A stretch of 45,947 bases of DNA from a candidate division KSB1 bacterium. GTDB lineage: Bacteria; Zhuqueibacterota; Zhuqueibacteria; Residuimicrobiales; Krinioviventaceae. Shown here piece by piece: positions 1 through 8,895 of this stretch (position 1 is its first letter; every line of letters begins with the position of its first letter). A program made the position numbers and the translations under genes. The notes under the pieces were generated by a model, which made no database searches, was not told the origin of the DNA, and saw only the letters and a list, made by a program, of their open reading frames with translations. The DNA lies in contig JAPDQV010000032.1 in the NCBI GenBank assembly GCA_034505495.1, positions 1 through 45,947 of the forward strand. Direction: 5' to 3'.

Positions 1-132
1 AATTTTCATAAATTGTCAAGCCGAAATTATTCAATACGGTATAATTCTTAACATTATCAGGGTAGTCATAGAATGGAATGCATTTGGAGCTAATTATGTA
101 GGAGATGAAGGGAGCGAAGAGTTTGTTTCAAT
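1..132. other. window edge, no gene assigned
   Basis: No complete gene is visible. The + strand frame starting at base 2 stays open from the window edge to about base 199, so it could hold the 3' end of an upstream gene. However, it runs straight through the terminator hairpin at 133-171 without a stop, which argues against it being coding. The stretch is AT-rich and has no recognisable promoter. Confidence 0.4.
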
Positions 133-171
133 AAAAAAGCTCCGAGGCATGTATCACCTCGGAGCTTTTTT
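133..171. terminator. bidirectional rho-independent terminator
   Basis: A perfect 15-bp inverted repeat (133-147 and 157-171) encloses a 9-nt loop. It has an A-tract on one side and a T-tract on the other. It directly abuts the stop codon of the minus-strand gene ending at 173, so it can terminate that gene and any + strand gene entering from the left. Confidence 0.9.
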
Positions 172-172
172 A

Positions 173-3100
173 TTAACGGATCAGGACCATCTTGCCTGAT
201 TTAACAAGGCCGTCAACTTGGAGTGAATAGATATAGACGCCGCTGCTTACCGGTTTGCCGGTCTCGTCTCTGCCGTCCCACTTTATTTCGTACCTGCCGG
301 CCTCGAGCGGTCTGTTCATAAGCGTAGCCACTTTTTTACCCGAAAGGTTATAGACGCTCAACAGCACTTGGCTTCGATTCGGCACCTTAAAAACGATGAC
401 GGTTTCCGGATTGAACGGATTGGGATAATTACCCAACAGCTGGAACTCTTGAGGTGTAGATTCTTTCTCTTCGACCACCTCCGTTTTAAGAGCAAGTATG
501 AAATTCACCTGTATCCGATTTGCTCCCAAAGTGATCGGCTTGGCGTCTTCGAAAGATTCTGCGTTGTTATTAAAGATCGATTTATATCCAAAACGTCCCG
601 CCCGCAAAATGTAATTTCCGAACGGCAGGCCGCTTAATTCATAGTTGCCTTGGCTGTCGGTGAGGGCATCCGCAACAGGCTGGCGGCTTTCGTTAAATGC
701 GATAATCCGCGCCCCTGCAATTGGCTCGCCGTCGCCGTCCGTCACGCGGCCGACCACTTGTCCGGTCATTACATTTCTGCCCCCGTCTTCCGGACCATTC
801 CACAGCCATCGATACACGGGCAGCTCGATGTCTTTGAGCAGAGTTGCTTCGGGATAACCGGCACGCACCAGCGTCGCCTCTTCGGGGTCATAGACATTAT
901 TATAGTACTCGCCTATTGTCCATATCGAAAAAGCGTAGATTAAAAACTTTGTATTTTCCGGTAGTCCTGATAATATAAAGTTTCCGTTGGTATCGGCAAC
1001 CGCAGTATAGAACATTTCGGATTGCGGCCATATCTGGGCGCGAATTGCCGGTTGAGCCGTTACAACAGCAATTTCGAACGGGGTCTGCGTTCCCTCCATC
1101 AGCACACGGCCTTGTATCATACCTTTGCCGTCGCGTCTGGGCGCAATTTTGACGGCGATTTCGCTTTTTTCGCCGCCGATCACTTTAACCCGCTTGGCCA
1201 ACTCGACAACCGGTGCATTTTCATAGTACTCGAAAGCGCCGTTCGCATAAACCGAAACATGATAGTCGCCTTCATAGAGCCAATCTATTGCAAAACGACC
1301 GTTTTCATCGGTAATTGCCGCCATGCGTCGCCAATAAAAGCGGTGTGCAGCCGCAATGTTGTTACCCCACACCTCGTCTCTTTGGGCAGCGGTAATTTGC
1401 ACAAGCGCCCTCTGCACCGGCATGCCGGTTAGCGAATCAAAAACGGCTCCGACGATTGCGCCGAAAACAGGTTTCACGGTCAAAGAAAAATCTATGTCGT
1501 TCCGCTCCTCTTCTGCTCCCAATACCAGAACATCTGCTTTTTCCTGGCTGTCTTTGTGGTTCCACCACTGTTCGCCGAATTTTTGGTCTTCCCAATAGCT
1601 GCAGTAAATCTGATAGCGGCCGCCCGGCAATTGCTTGACGCGATAATAGCCTTCGGAATCCGTAGTGGCCCAGGCCCAGACCGCATTGATCACTCCTTCG
1701 GGATTGTCACCGGAAGCCGGTATAATGGAAAGACTTGCACCTACCAAAGGGCGTCCGCTTGTATCGGTAACGCGGCCTGCGATCGAAGAACGGCCGACGA
1801 TCAGCGGCAGCGTAAAATCCGCCGTTGCCGGTGCCGTTTTGCTCACAAAAATGGGCTGAGCTTCCTCGAATCGCTCCACTCCCGGCCACCAGCGGTAGAT
1901 ATATTGCCATCCGTTCTGCACTCCGACGGAAACGTAATAGCGGCCGTCCGGCAGCTCTTCAACGAGATACCTCCCCTCTTCATCAGTCGAGGCATAAGCA
2001 TAAATCCATTGATTCGGATCGGCGGACTGCACGCCGATATAGGCGCTGAAAATCGGATTCCCCTCCGTATCTTGGACAATGCCTCTGATGCTGCCGGCTG
2101 CTTCCTGAATCGGCACGATAAAATTAATGTCGCCGGTATCCTCACCAATGACAACCCGCACCTTGTCCGCCTCGTCAGGGTTCGTTTTTTGGTTATACCA
2201 AAGAGTAAACCACTGCCATTTTGTGCGCGCCTGAAGTTCGACGATATAGTCGCCGCTGCGGAGGCCTTCAATGATGTAATTGCCGTTTTCATCCGTAAGG
2301 GCCTTGCCGAAAGTCGGTTCGGTTTCAGGGTCAAAATTGCCTACGGGCGTAGCAGTTAAATACGCTTCTACGACAGGGCGGCCGCTTTCATAGGTTACCC
2401 GACCGCTAATCGAGCCGCCGCGTTGCAGACGAAAATTGAAATTTTTGAGCACAACCGAGTCGCCTACGGCAATCTGATCGGCTTCAAGAAAGGAGCTTTT
2501 GTTATTATAGTATTGCTGAAGGTAGCCTTGGGCCCACGCGACGAGATAATAGGTGCCCGCTTTGAGTTTCGTCAAAGAATAGTTGCCGTTCTCATCGGTT
2601 TCAGCCCATCCGATTTCTCCGCTCACCACTCCGAAAGCACTGACGATTGCGCCGGCAATGCTTTTTCCGGTTGATGCATCCGTAACGCGACCGGTGATGG
2701 TCGATTTTCCCTCCTGAATTCGCCGCATGTAAAAATCAATGCCCTCGGTATCACGGTTAGCTGAAACCACTACCGGCAGGGCTAGAATGATATCCGTCGC
2801 ATCGCGGTAAAAAAGCGGCTCATATCCTTCTGCATAGGCCAGCACATAATAGTTGCCTTCCGGCAGATCGGTGATGCGATAAAGCCCAGACTTATCCACC
2901 AAAGAAAGTCCCTTGGCAAAACCTTCCTGATCGGAGGAAAAGTCCGCCGAAAAGGCCTCCACCCAGGCATTCGCCAGAGCTTCAGGTTCTACATTGTATA
3001 ATCGTCCGCTGATGCTTCCGACGCCCTGGTTCTGAAAAAAACCCAAAAGCTTTGCGTTGGATACGACATTCGTGGAATTGTCGTGGCCGGACTGCATTCG

Positions 3101-3214
3101 CCGAATCACTTCGGCCTGAAATCTCGCCTTTTGCCAGGCAAGGGAATTCTGCTCGGTCCGCGCCAAAGCACCTATCGACATGAGCAGTAAAAGAAAACTC
3201 AAACGAACTTTCAT
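173..3214 (-). CDS. T9SS-exported carboxypeptidase-regulatory-like repeat protein
   Basis: 1013 residues with an N-terminal signal peptide (about 1-18). At least eight tandem beta-sandwich repeats of the carboxypeptidase-regulatory/SpaA-like type follow, each opening with a Gly-x-(Val/Ile)-x-Gly-(Arg/Ile) strand such as 'ISGRVT', 'ITGRVTDA' or 'VVGRVTDGDG' and containing a 'DENGNY..GL..G.Y' turn. About 80 C-terminal residues form a type A T9SS sorting domain ('NYPNPFNPET', then 'SGVYIYSLQVDG' and a Lys-Met-Val-Leu end). It is therefore probably exported through the outer membrane and anchored or released at the surface as an elongated stalk or adhesin-like protein. No enzymatic domain is seen. 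The start is supported by a GGAGGT ribosome-binding site at 3219-3224, on the complementary strand. The exact function is unknown. Confidence 0.85.
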   Translation of the reverse strand: MKVRLSFLLLLMSIGALARTEQNSLAWQKARFQAEVIRRMQSGHDNSTNVVSNAKLLGFFQNQGVGSISGRLYNVEPEALANAWVEAFSADFSSDQEGFAKGLSLVDKSGLYRITDLPEGNYYVLAYAEGYEPLFYRDATDIILALPVVVSANRDTEGIDFYMRRIQEGKSTITGRVTDASTGKSIAGAIVSAFGVVSGEIGWAETDENGNYSLTKLKAGTYYLVAWAQGYLQQYYNNKSSFLEADQIAVGDSVVLKNFNFRLQRGGSISGRVTYESGRPVVEAYLTATPVGNFDPETEPTFGKALTDENGNYIIEGLRSGDYIVELQARTKWQWFTLWYNQKTNPDEADKVRVVIGEDTGDINFIVPIQEAAGSIRGIVQDTEGNPIFSAYIGVQSADPNQWIYAYASTDEEGRYLVEELPDGRYYVSVGVQNGWQYIYRWWPGVERFEEAQPIFVSKTAPATADFTLPLIVGRSSIAGRVTDTSGRPLVGASLSIIPASGDNPEGVINAVWAWATTDSEGYYRVKQLPGGRYQIYCSYWEDQKFGEQWWNHKDSQEKADVLVLGAEEERNDIDFSLTVKPVFGAIVGAVFDSLTGMPVQRALVQITAAQRDEVWGNNIAAAHRFYWRRMAAITDENGRFAIDWLYEGDYHVSVYANGAFEYYENAPVVELAKRVKVIGGEKSEIAVKIAPRRDGKGMIQGRVLMEGTQTPFEIAVVTAQPAIRAQIWPQSEMFYTAVADTNGNFILSGLPENTKFLIYAFSIWTIGEYYNNVYDPEEATLVRAGYPEATLLKDIELPVYRWLWNGPEDGGRNVMTGQVVGRVTDGDGEPIAGARIIAFNESRQPVADALTDSQGNYELSGLPFGNYILRAGRFGYKSIFNNNAESFEDAKPITLGANRIQVNFILALKTEVVEEKESTPQEFQLLGNYPNPFNPETVIVFKVPNRSQVLLSVYNLSGKKVATLMNRPLEAGRYEIKWDGRDETGKPVSSGVYIYSLQVDGLVKSGKMVLIR

Positions 3215-3385
3215 ATGGACCTCCGCTCATTAGCGCTTTTTCGGGCAAGTTACAACAAAAATCAAAAAAAGAATATTCGCAAGGCGTTAATCTAAGCGCA
3301 TTGATTTTAAGTTGCAATTTATTAAATTAATGCTATCACAACAAGTTCCCGAACCAGCCGTCAACCTAGAAAATTTTGAGGGATT

Positions 3386-4126
3386 ATGGCGCTCTACGAA
3401 GAGTTCATCCGTACAGGCAACCGTTTGTTCAAACTGCGCGGTTATTTACCGCCCCTTCTGTTCTTTTTGATATTAGCAGGCCTTCCGCTCTTTAATTATC
3501 CCGGCAAAACGCAAAAAGAGAATTTAACTTGGGAGGTGGTTTGCGCTTCCATCGCGTTTTTAGGGCTTCTTATCCGCTTTTTTACCATCGGCTTTACGCC
3601 GGCAGGCACGTCCGGTACAAACCGCGGAAAGCAGGTGGCCGAATCTCTCAACACCACAGGCTTTTACTCGATCGTGCGGCATCCGCTCTATCTCGGTAAT
3701 TTTCTCATGTGGTTCGGGTTATTTCTATATTTCCGCACCTGGTGGTTGAGCCTAACGATCGTTTTGATCTTTTGGCTTTATTATGAGCGGATTATGTTCG
3801 CGGAAGAAGAATTTCTGCGGGGCAAGTTCGGCCGACAATTTACCGAATGGGCATCCCATACGCGCTCTTTCTTCCCGACTTTTAGTCAATGGCGCAAGCC
3901 GGAACTCTCGTTTTCTCTGCGCAAAGCTATTCGTAACGAATACCAGAGCGCTTATTCCTTAGTGGTCAGCTTTAGCCTTGTCAACCTAATGATCGATTCC
4001 TATATCAATCGCAGGCTGACTCTCGGCAAATTCTGGCGGACGCTTTTGATTGTCGGCGGTATCCTCTTTCTCGTTCTTCGTACGATCAAGAAAAAAACCA
4101 ATCTGCTTAAACAGGAAGGACGATGA
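3386..4126 (+). CDS. isoprenylcysteine/phospholipid methyltransferase-family membrane protein
   Basis: 246 residues, several hydrophobic segments (about 22-38, 48-66, 106-135). The ICMT/PEMT family signature Arg98-His-Pro-Leu-Tyr-Leu-Gly-Asn105 is present, followed by the paired-glutamate segment 'FAEEEFLRGKFG' that contributes to the S-adenosylmethionine site in this fold. Members methylate prenylcysteines, phospholipids or other lipophilic acceptors at the membrane; the acceptor here cannot be read from sequence. The protein extends about 75 residues past the usual core, with two more hydrophobic stretches near 190-235. A second family member occurs as the C-terminal half of the fusion at 25267-26241. 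The next gene starts 35 bp downstream and may be cotranscribed. Confidence 0.75.
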   Translation: MALYEEFIRTGNRLFKLRGYLPPLLFFLILAGLPLFNYPGKTQKENLTWEVVCASIAFLGLLIRFFTIGFTPAGTSGTNRGKQVAESLNTTGFYSIVRHPLYLGNFLMWFGLFLYFRTWWLSLTIVLIFWLYYERIMFAEEEFLRGKFGRQFTEWASHTRSFFPTFSQWRKPELSFSLRKAIRNEYQSAYSLVVSFSLVNLMIDSYINRRLTLGKFWRTLLIVGGILFLVLRTIKKKTNLLKQEGR

Positions 4127-4161
4127 ACCGTCACTCAACGTCCAAAACTTGATATTGTCGT

Positions 4162-5280
4162 ATGATCAAGTCAATGAATAGAAAACGCAGAATTGATTTT
4201 GCGGGCATCATTGCGCCGGCGGGACTGACTTTTTTGGTGCTGCTTTGGGTTTCCTGCGGCAAAAAGCCGGAGGCGCAAAAGCCGAGTCAACCGTTTACGC
4301 TGCGCTCAGTCGCCGGCTACAAATCCTCTCCTCTCAAAATACAGTTCAGTTATTACAGCGCGCTCTATTGGCATGGCGTACGCAGGCTTGGTATGTGGAA
4401 CAGCACCCTCGATCCGAAAATGGAACCATGGTACCGACAATTATCGCCCCTTTTGATGGAATGCGGATCGACCAAGGCACTGTTCAACCAACCGCTGCAA
4501 AAGTTCCTCTACCATATGCCCGCTTATCTCGATCCTGAAAATCCGGAAGAGCTGCATCAACAGTTCAAAGTGATCCAAGAGTTTGTCGGCACCGGCTCGC
4601 TGGATGTGTTTACCCGCAATTATTCGGAGACGAAAAATTGGCAGCGATGGTATTGCGAGCCGTCTCTCCGTCTCCTCAAATCCTCCTATGCCGGACGCGA
4701 GGAAGTCGTGATCCGCATCATCGACGTTTGGGATGCCTACATGCGCGAATTATGGCCGCAATATCGTGATGAATACAAGAAAAAGATCTCGTCTATTGAC
4801 ATCGACGATTATCGAAAAGATTTGGAAGCGCTGCGCGTATTCGATTATTGGCAAAAAGCGTTCGAAACGACCTATCCGTACAACGAATTCTTGGTGATGC
4901 TCTGTCCGGAAACGCCGGCTTTGGCTGCACGCATCGGGCCTGAAAAGGTCATTCTGGGAGCTCAGCAGGACCGCCTCAGTCTCTATAACGGCTTTGTCCA
5001 GGAAGTCGGTATGCGCTATTTCGAGCCTGCCAAATTGGCCGAAGATAAAAACATCAAACCATTACTGCAATCAGACTATACAAATGTAATGAAATTAATT
5101 GAAGCCGAAGTCTGTCGCTTGAAAATGGAAAAACTTCCCGATCTGAAGGATGACCCCTATGTCACTGCTTTTCAGATACAAAAGTTGATCAATTTGCGGC
5201 CGCAGGTTTTCTTTGACACCACATTTGTCGGCGCCATCCCCAAGCTCTATCAGACCGCCAAGGAAAGATCCTGCTTTTAA
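4162..5280 (+). CDS. predicted lipoprotein of unknown function
   Basis: 372 residues. A basic N-terminus and hydrophobic stretch end in a lipobox-like 'LLWVSC' followed by Gly-Lys-Lys, so I predict signal peptidase II cleavage and lipid attachment. The mature part is rich in Tyr and Trp and mostly alpha-helical in character. I recognise no enzymatic motif. An in-frame ATG four codons downstream (4174) is an alternative start and leaves the signal intact. The gene lies between the methyltransferase-like gene and a bidirectional terminator, so it probably ends that short operon. Confidence 0.6.
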   Translation: MIKSMNRKRRIDFAGIIAPAGLTFLVLLWVSCGKKPEAQKPSQPFTLRSVAGYKSSPLKIQFSYYSALYWHGVRRLGMWNSTLDPKMEPWYRQLSPLLMECGSTKALFNQPLQKFLYHMPAYLDPENPEELHQQFKVIQEFVGTGSLDVFTRNYSETKNWQRWYCEPSLRLLKSSYAGREEVVIRIIDVWDAYMRELWPQYRDEYKKKISSIDIDDYRKDLEALRVFDYWQKAFETTYPYNEFLVMLCPETPALAARIGPEKVILGAQQDRLSLYNGFVQEVGMRYFEPAKLAEDKNIKPLLQSDYTNVMKLIEAEVCRLKMEKLPDLKDDPYVTAFQIQKLINLRPQVFFDTTFVGAIPKLYQTAKERSCF

Positions 5281-5281
5281 A

Positions 5282-5312
5282 AAAAACGGCGCGTCGTGAA
5301 CGCGCCGTTTTT
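5282..5312. terminator. bidirectional rho-independent terminator
   Basis: A 12-bp inverted repeat (5282-5293 and 5301-5312) with a 7-nt loop, a GC-rich core and A/T tracts at both ends. It sits between two convergent genes ending at 5280 (+) and 5319 (-) and can serve both. Confidence 0.9.
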
Positions 5313-5318
5313 CAAAGT

Positions 5319-7787
5319 TTATTGCATCATATCGAATCCGGAATAACCGTTCTCCTCTTCGCTTCCATTACGCTGCTGACGCTGTTGTTTGTAGTTGTTC
5401 AGAATATAGTTCAGCGTAAGACTGACCATCGGCGCTTCGCGCTTGAATCTGTTGTAACGATAAAAATCCGGTCCCTGGGCATAGAATTCAAACTTGCCGG
5501 TGCGCAGCAAGTCGTTGACCTGCAGAATCACCTCCAATTTATCGTTGAGAAATCCCCTTCTAACAGCTGCCGAGGCGATGAAAAAGCCTTCCCTCCGGCC
5601 TTGAGCCGAGACCGAAGGACTATTGTACATCAAGTTAACCTGCATACGAGTGGATTGGGACAAACGCAGCGTGTTGTTCATCCGCACATTCCAGTTAAAA
5701 CTGTTGCGCTCAAAATTTTCGCCCCGCATGACGCCCTTGATGGTATAGTCGAAAAGGTTGGCCATCAAGTTGACGTTCCACAGGCGCTTCATATCAAAAT
5801 TGAGCATGAGTTCTCCGCCGAGCATTTCATCGGTGCCGATGTTGGCCATGGTGGTCAACATGACGTTTTCCGCATAGACGCTCTGAATGCGGTCGATACG
5901 GTTTTCCGTAGTGCGATAATAGACCTCAGCCGAGAACAGGTTCCTCCCCAAGCTCTTTTGATAGCTAAGCTCATAAGAGTTGATGTACTCCGGCAATAGC
6001 GACGGATTGCCCCTTCGCACGTTATAGGCATCGATCCACACCAGGAAAGGCTCAAGGAAAAAGTCTCGAGGACGTTCGATTCTTCGCGTATAGCTGGCCA
6101 TCACCTGTTGACCGGCCGGCAGTTCATAGGAAAAATGCAGCGTCGGGAAGTAATCCAAGCGATTGATGGTGTAACGCTCAGCCTGGTCTTTGGAGGCCAG
6201 AATGCGATAGGTATATTCACCGCGCAGCCCCGCCTGATAGCCGAGCTTTCCCAGCTTGTTTGCGTACATCAGATATGCGGCATGAATATCGTGGGTAAAA
6301 TCCATGGCATAGCTGAATTGCGGCGCATACACATACTGCTGCAATGTCGGGGTATACTCATAAAGATCATTTCTCTCCTCCGACCGCGCAATGCGGCTCT
6401 GAAGGCCGGCTTCCAGGCGCGCGGCACCTCTCAAAGGCCGCACATAATCTGCCTTGAGACGAAGATCGTTCTGCGGTCCCTTTTCAGTTGCGCGGCGCCC
6501 GCTTTCCAGTTCGCCGATGGCATTCAGCAGCTCGTCCTTCGATTCTTCATCACTTGTCTCGTTTTCATAATTCGTCTCAAATGTAAGCTCATGTCCCTGA
6601 TTGTCGAATTTGTGCTTGAAGCTTAGATTAACCTGTCCGCTCATGCCGCCGCGCTTTTCAAGTCCGGAGCTGGTGTAGCGAAACACATCGACGCCCGGAG
6701 TCGTCCACGAGGCATAGTTCGAGGTCTGATTGTTCTTCATCCCGCGATTGCCGAGGCGGATACCGAGCGTAAACAGATCCTGCTTGGTGATGTCCCAATC
6801 CAAACCGCCGCGCAGCCCGTAACCGCCGAAATTACGATTGCCGCTGCCGTCGGCAGTGATGAATGAAATCGTATCCGCCGCAAAGGTTTGATTGCGTTGG
6901 ATCATCGTTCCAGGATTGTAGCGCCGCATATAATTGACGCCGAGATAAACGTTCACCCCGCCGGTTCGGCGGTTGAGAAGAATGTCGCTGCCGTAGCGGT
7001 CATTGATGCCTCCATTAAGGCTGATCATGCCGTTGATGCCCTGCAGCGCATTCTTTTTGAGAACCAGGTTGATGATTCCGGCTGTGCCGTCCGGGTCGAA
7101 CTTGGCCGACGGGTTGGTGATGATTTCGATGTTTTCGATGCTGCTGGCGGGAATCTGCCGCAGCGCATCGGCAGCCTCCATAATCGTCGGCCGCCCGTCG
7201 ATCAGCAGCCGAAAGTTCGAGCTTCCCCGCAAAGCGACGTTGCCTTCAAGATCCACCGTGACGGACGGAACATTTTCCAGCACATCGATCGCCGTTCCGG
7301 AGGCGGCCGTATACTGCTTGCTGACGTTGATGACCTTTTTGTCGATCTGATATTCGATGGGCGCCTTTTCCGCCGTCGTCTCCACGCCTTGGAGCATGAT
7401 CACGGCCTGCATCAGCTCGATTTTACCGAGATCGATTTCCGGACTGTTCGATGCGACGCGGATATTCGGCAGCACTTTTTCATAGTAGCCGATGAATTTG
7501 ACGTGCAGCTCATAGTTGCCGGGCTTGACATTGTTCAGCAGAAACGTACCGTCTTTGCGGCTGACCGTACCGTCTACCTGTTGTCCGCCGTTTGCGGTCA
7601 TTAGCACGACGTTGGCATACTCGATCGGAACGGCCAACAAGGAATCCATGATTACACCCTTGATTACCGCCCCTTTTGCCGCTGCAGGCGGAGCCGGCAT
7701 TTCCGGTGCGGGGGAGGCTTTTGTAATGACGGGTCCCAATAGAGTTAACGCCAGTGCTAATTTATAGATTACTTTTGCCGTTTTCAT
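5319..7787 (-). CDS. TonB-dependent outer-membrane receptor
   Basis: 822 residues. In order: signal peptide (about 1-24), a carboxypeptidase-regulatory-like domain (about 40-125, 'GVIMDSLLAVPIEYANVVL'), a plug domain (about 140-245, with 'VLENVPSVTVDLEGNVALRG' and the 'IEIITNPSAKFDPDGTAGIINL' region), and a long beta-barrel ending in alternating hydrophobic residues ('VSLTLNYILNN'). This matches the outer-membrane beta-barrel family common in Bacteroidota and other FCB bacteria. It should import a ligand using TonB energy, or act as a sensor or transport scaffold. The ligand is unknown, and no SusD-like partner or degradation enzyme sits beside it. A ribosome-binding site AAGGGAG lies at 7796-7802 on the complementary strand. 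Confidence 0.85.
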   Translation of the reverse strand: MKTAKVIYKLALALTLLGPVITKASPAPEMPAPPAAAKGAVIKGVIMDSLLAVPIEYANVVLMTANGGQQVDGTVSRKDGTFLLNNVKPGNYELHVKFIGYYEKVLPNIRVASNSPEIDLGKIELMQAVIMLQGVETTAEKAPIEYQIDKKVINVSKQYTAASGTAIDVLENVPSVTVDLEGNVALRGSSNFRLLIDGRPTIMEAADALRQIPASSIENIEIITNPSAKFDPDGTAGIINLVLKKNALQGINGMISLNGGINDRYGSDILLNRRTGGVNVYLGVNYMRRYNPGTMIQRNQTFAADTISFITADGSGNRNFGGYGLRGGLDWDITKQDLFTLGIRLGNRGMKNNQTSNYASWTTPGVDVFRYTSSGLEKRGGMSGQVNLSFKHKFDNQGHELTFETNYENETSDEESKDELLNAIGELESGRRATEKGPQNDLRLKADYVRPLRGAARLEAGLQSRIARSEERNDLYEYTPTLQQYVYAPQFSYAMDFTHDIHAAYLMYANKLGKLGYQAGLRGEYTYRILASKDQAERYTINRLDYFPTLHFSYELPAGQQVMASYTRRIERPRDFFLEPFLVWIDAYNVRRGNPSLLPEYINSYELSYQKSLGRNLFSAEVYYRTTENRIDRIQSVYAENVMLTTMANIGTDEMLGGELMLNFDMKRLWNVNLMANLFDYTIKGVMRGENFERNSFNWNVRMNNTLRLSQSTRMQVNLMYNSPSVSAQGRREGFFIASAAVRRGFLNDKLEVILQVNDLLRTGKFEFYAQGPDFYRYNRFKREAPMVSLTLNYILNNYKQQRQQRNGSEEENGYSGFDMMQ

Positions 7788-7931
7788 AATTTAAACTCCC
7801 TTTAATTGTAAAATTCACCCTTAAAAACGGAAGAGCCGAAATGAATGTTCGTCATTAAAAGCAAACAACTTGCACAATCGGCAATCCTTCATCACGTTTG
7901 AAAAATACGATTGAAATCGATAAATTGATTC

Positions 7932-8834
7932 ATGAGCACAAGAGGCATCGTTTTCGACATTCAAAGATTTTCGCTCCATGACGGCCCTGGAATTCGGACG
8001 ACAGTTTTTCTCAAAGGTTGTCCATTGCATTGCACCTGGTGCAGCAACCCCGAATCCCAGTCACCCTCGCCTCAATTAGCATTTGCCGAGCACAAGTGCT
8101 CGCACTGTCTGGCCTGCGTTGGCGAATGTCCGCATGGGGCTCATGTTACGGTTCGGGGAAAGCATCTTTGGGACGTCGACCGCTGTAAACGCTGCTTTGC
8201 CTGCATAGAGGCTTGCCCAAACGGAGCATTGCGGCGAATCGGAAAAGAGCTTTCGGTTGAACAAGTCATGGACGTTGTCAAGCGTGACTTTCCTTATTAC
8301 GAAAAATCCGGCGGCGGCATAACGCTTTCCGGCGGCGAGCCGCTGATGCAGGCGCAGTTTGCCGAAGCGCTGCTCCGCTCTGCTCGCCGGCTCGGCATAA
8401 ACACAGCCGTTGAGACGGCCGGAATAATGCATGATCCTCTTGTACAAATTGCCGATGCGGTAGACCTTTTCTTATTAGATTACAAAGCATCGGAAGAGAT
8501 GCAACACCTAAATCATGTCGGAACTTCCCTTTCGCGGGTATTGGAAGGGCTTGAACGTTTGGCAACGATTGGAGCAAGAATACGGCTGCGCTGTCCCATT
8601 ATTCCGAGCCTCAATGACACCGATGCGCATTTTTACCGCATTGCCGAGCTTTGCAGGGACTACGCCTGCATAGAAGCCGTCGACGTCCTGCCCTATCATG
8701 ATTACGGCAGATCAAAAGCCAAAGAGATCGGAAAATCCTGGCCGCTTGTACAGACAAGCGTCGATGAAGAAACGGCAGCAAGGTGGATTGCCCGCATGGC
8801 CGCATTGGGCTGTCGAAACGTCGGCCTTGGATGA
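7932..8834 (+). CDS. glycyl radical enzyme activating enzyme (radical SAM)
   Basis: 300 residues. The radical SAM cluster motif is C30-x3-C34-x2-C37, preceded by 'HDGPGIRTTVFLKGC', the hallmark of pyruvate formate-lyase activase-like proteins. Two ferredoxin-type 4Fe-4S motifs follow (C56/C59/C62/C66 and C85/C88/C91/C95), the arrangement found in activases of non-PFL glycyl radical enzymes. 'SGGEPLMQ' is the SAM-binding GGEP motif. It should cleave S-adenosylmethionine and abstract hydrogen from the glycyl-loop glycine of the enzyme encoded 61 bp downstream. The two genes form an obvious functional pair. The ribosome-binding site is weak. Confidence 0.92.
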   Translation: MSTRGIVFDIQRFSLHDGPGIRTTVFLKGCPLHCTWCSNPESQSPSPQLAFAEHKCSHCLACVGECPHGAHVTVRGKHLWDVDRCKRCFACIEACPNGALRRIGKELSVEQVMDVVKRDFPYYEKSGGGITLSGGEPLMQAQFAEALLRSARRLGINTAVETAGIMHDPLVQIADAVDLFLLDYKASEEMQHLNHVGTSLSRVLEGLERLATIGARIRLRCPIIPSLNDTDAHFYRIAELCRDYACIEAVDVLPYHDYGRSKAKEIGKSWPLVQTSVDEETAARWIARMAALGCRNVGLG

Positions 8835-8895
8835 GCAGGAATCCTTACAGATAACTCGAATTTTTTTCGAATAAATTTGTAAAACCAGGCATTGC

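Noticed and set aside
2..199. open + strand frame entering from the window edge
   Set aside because: It reads through a strong terminator and into the antisense of the T9SS protein; more sequence to the left would be needed to call a gene.
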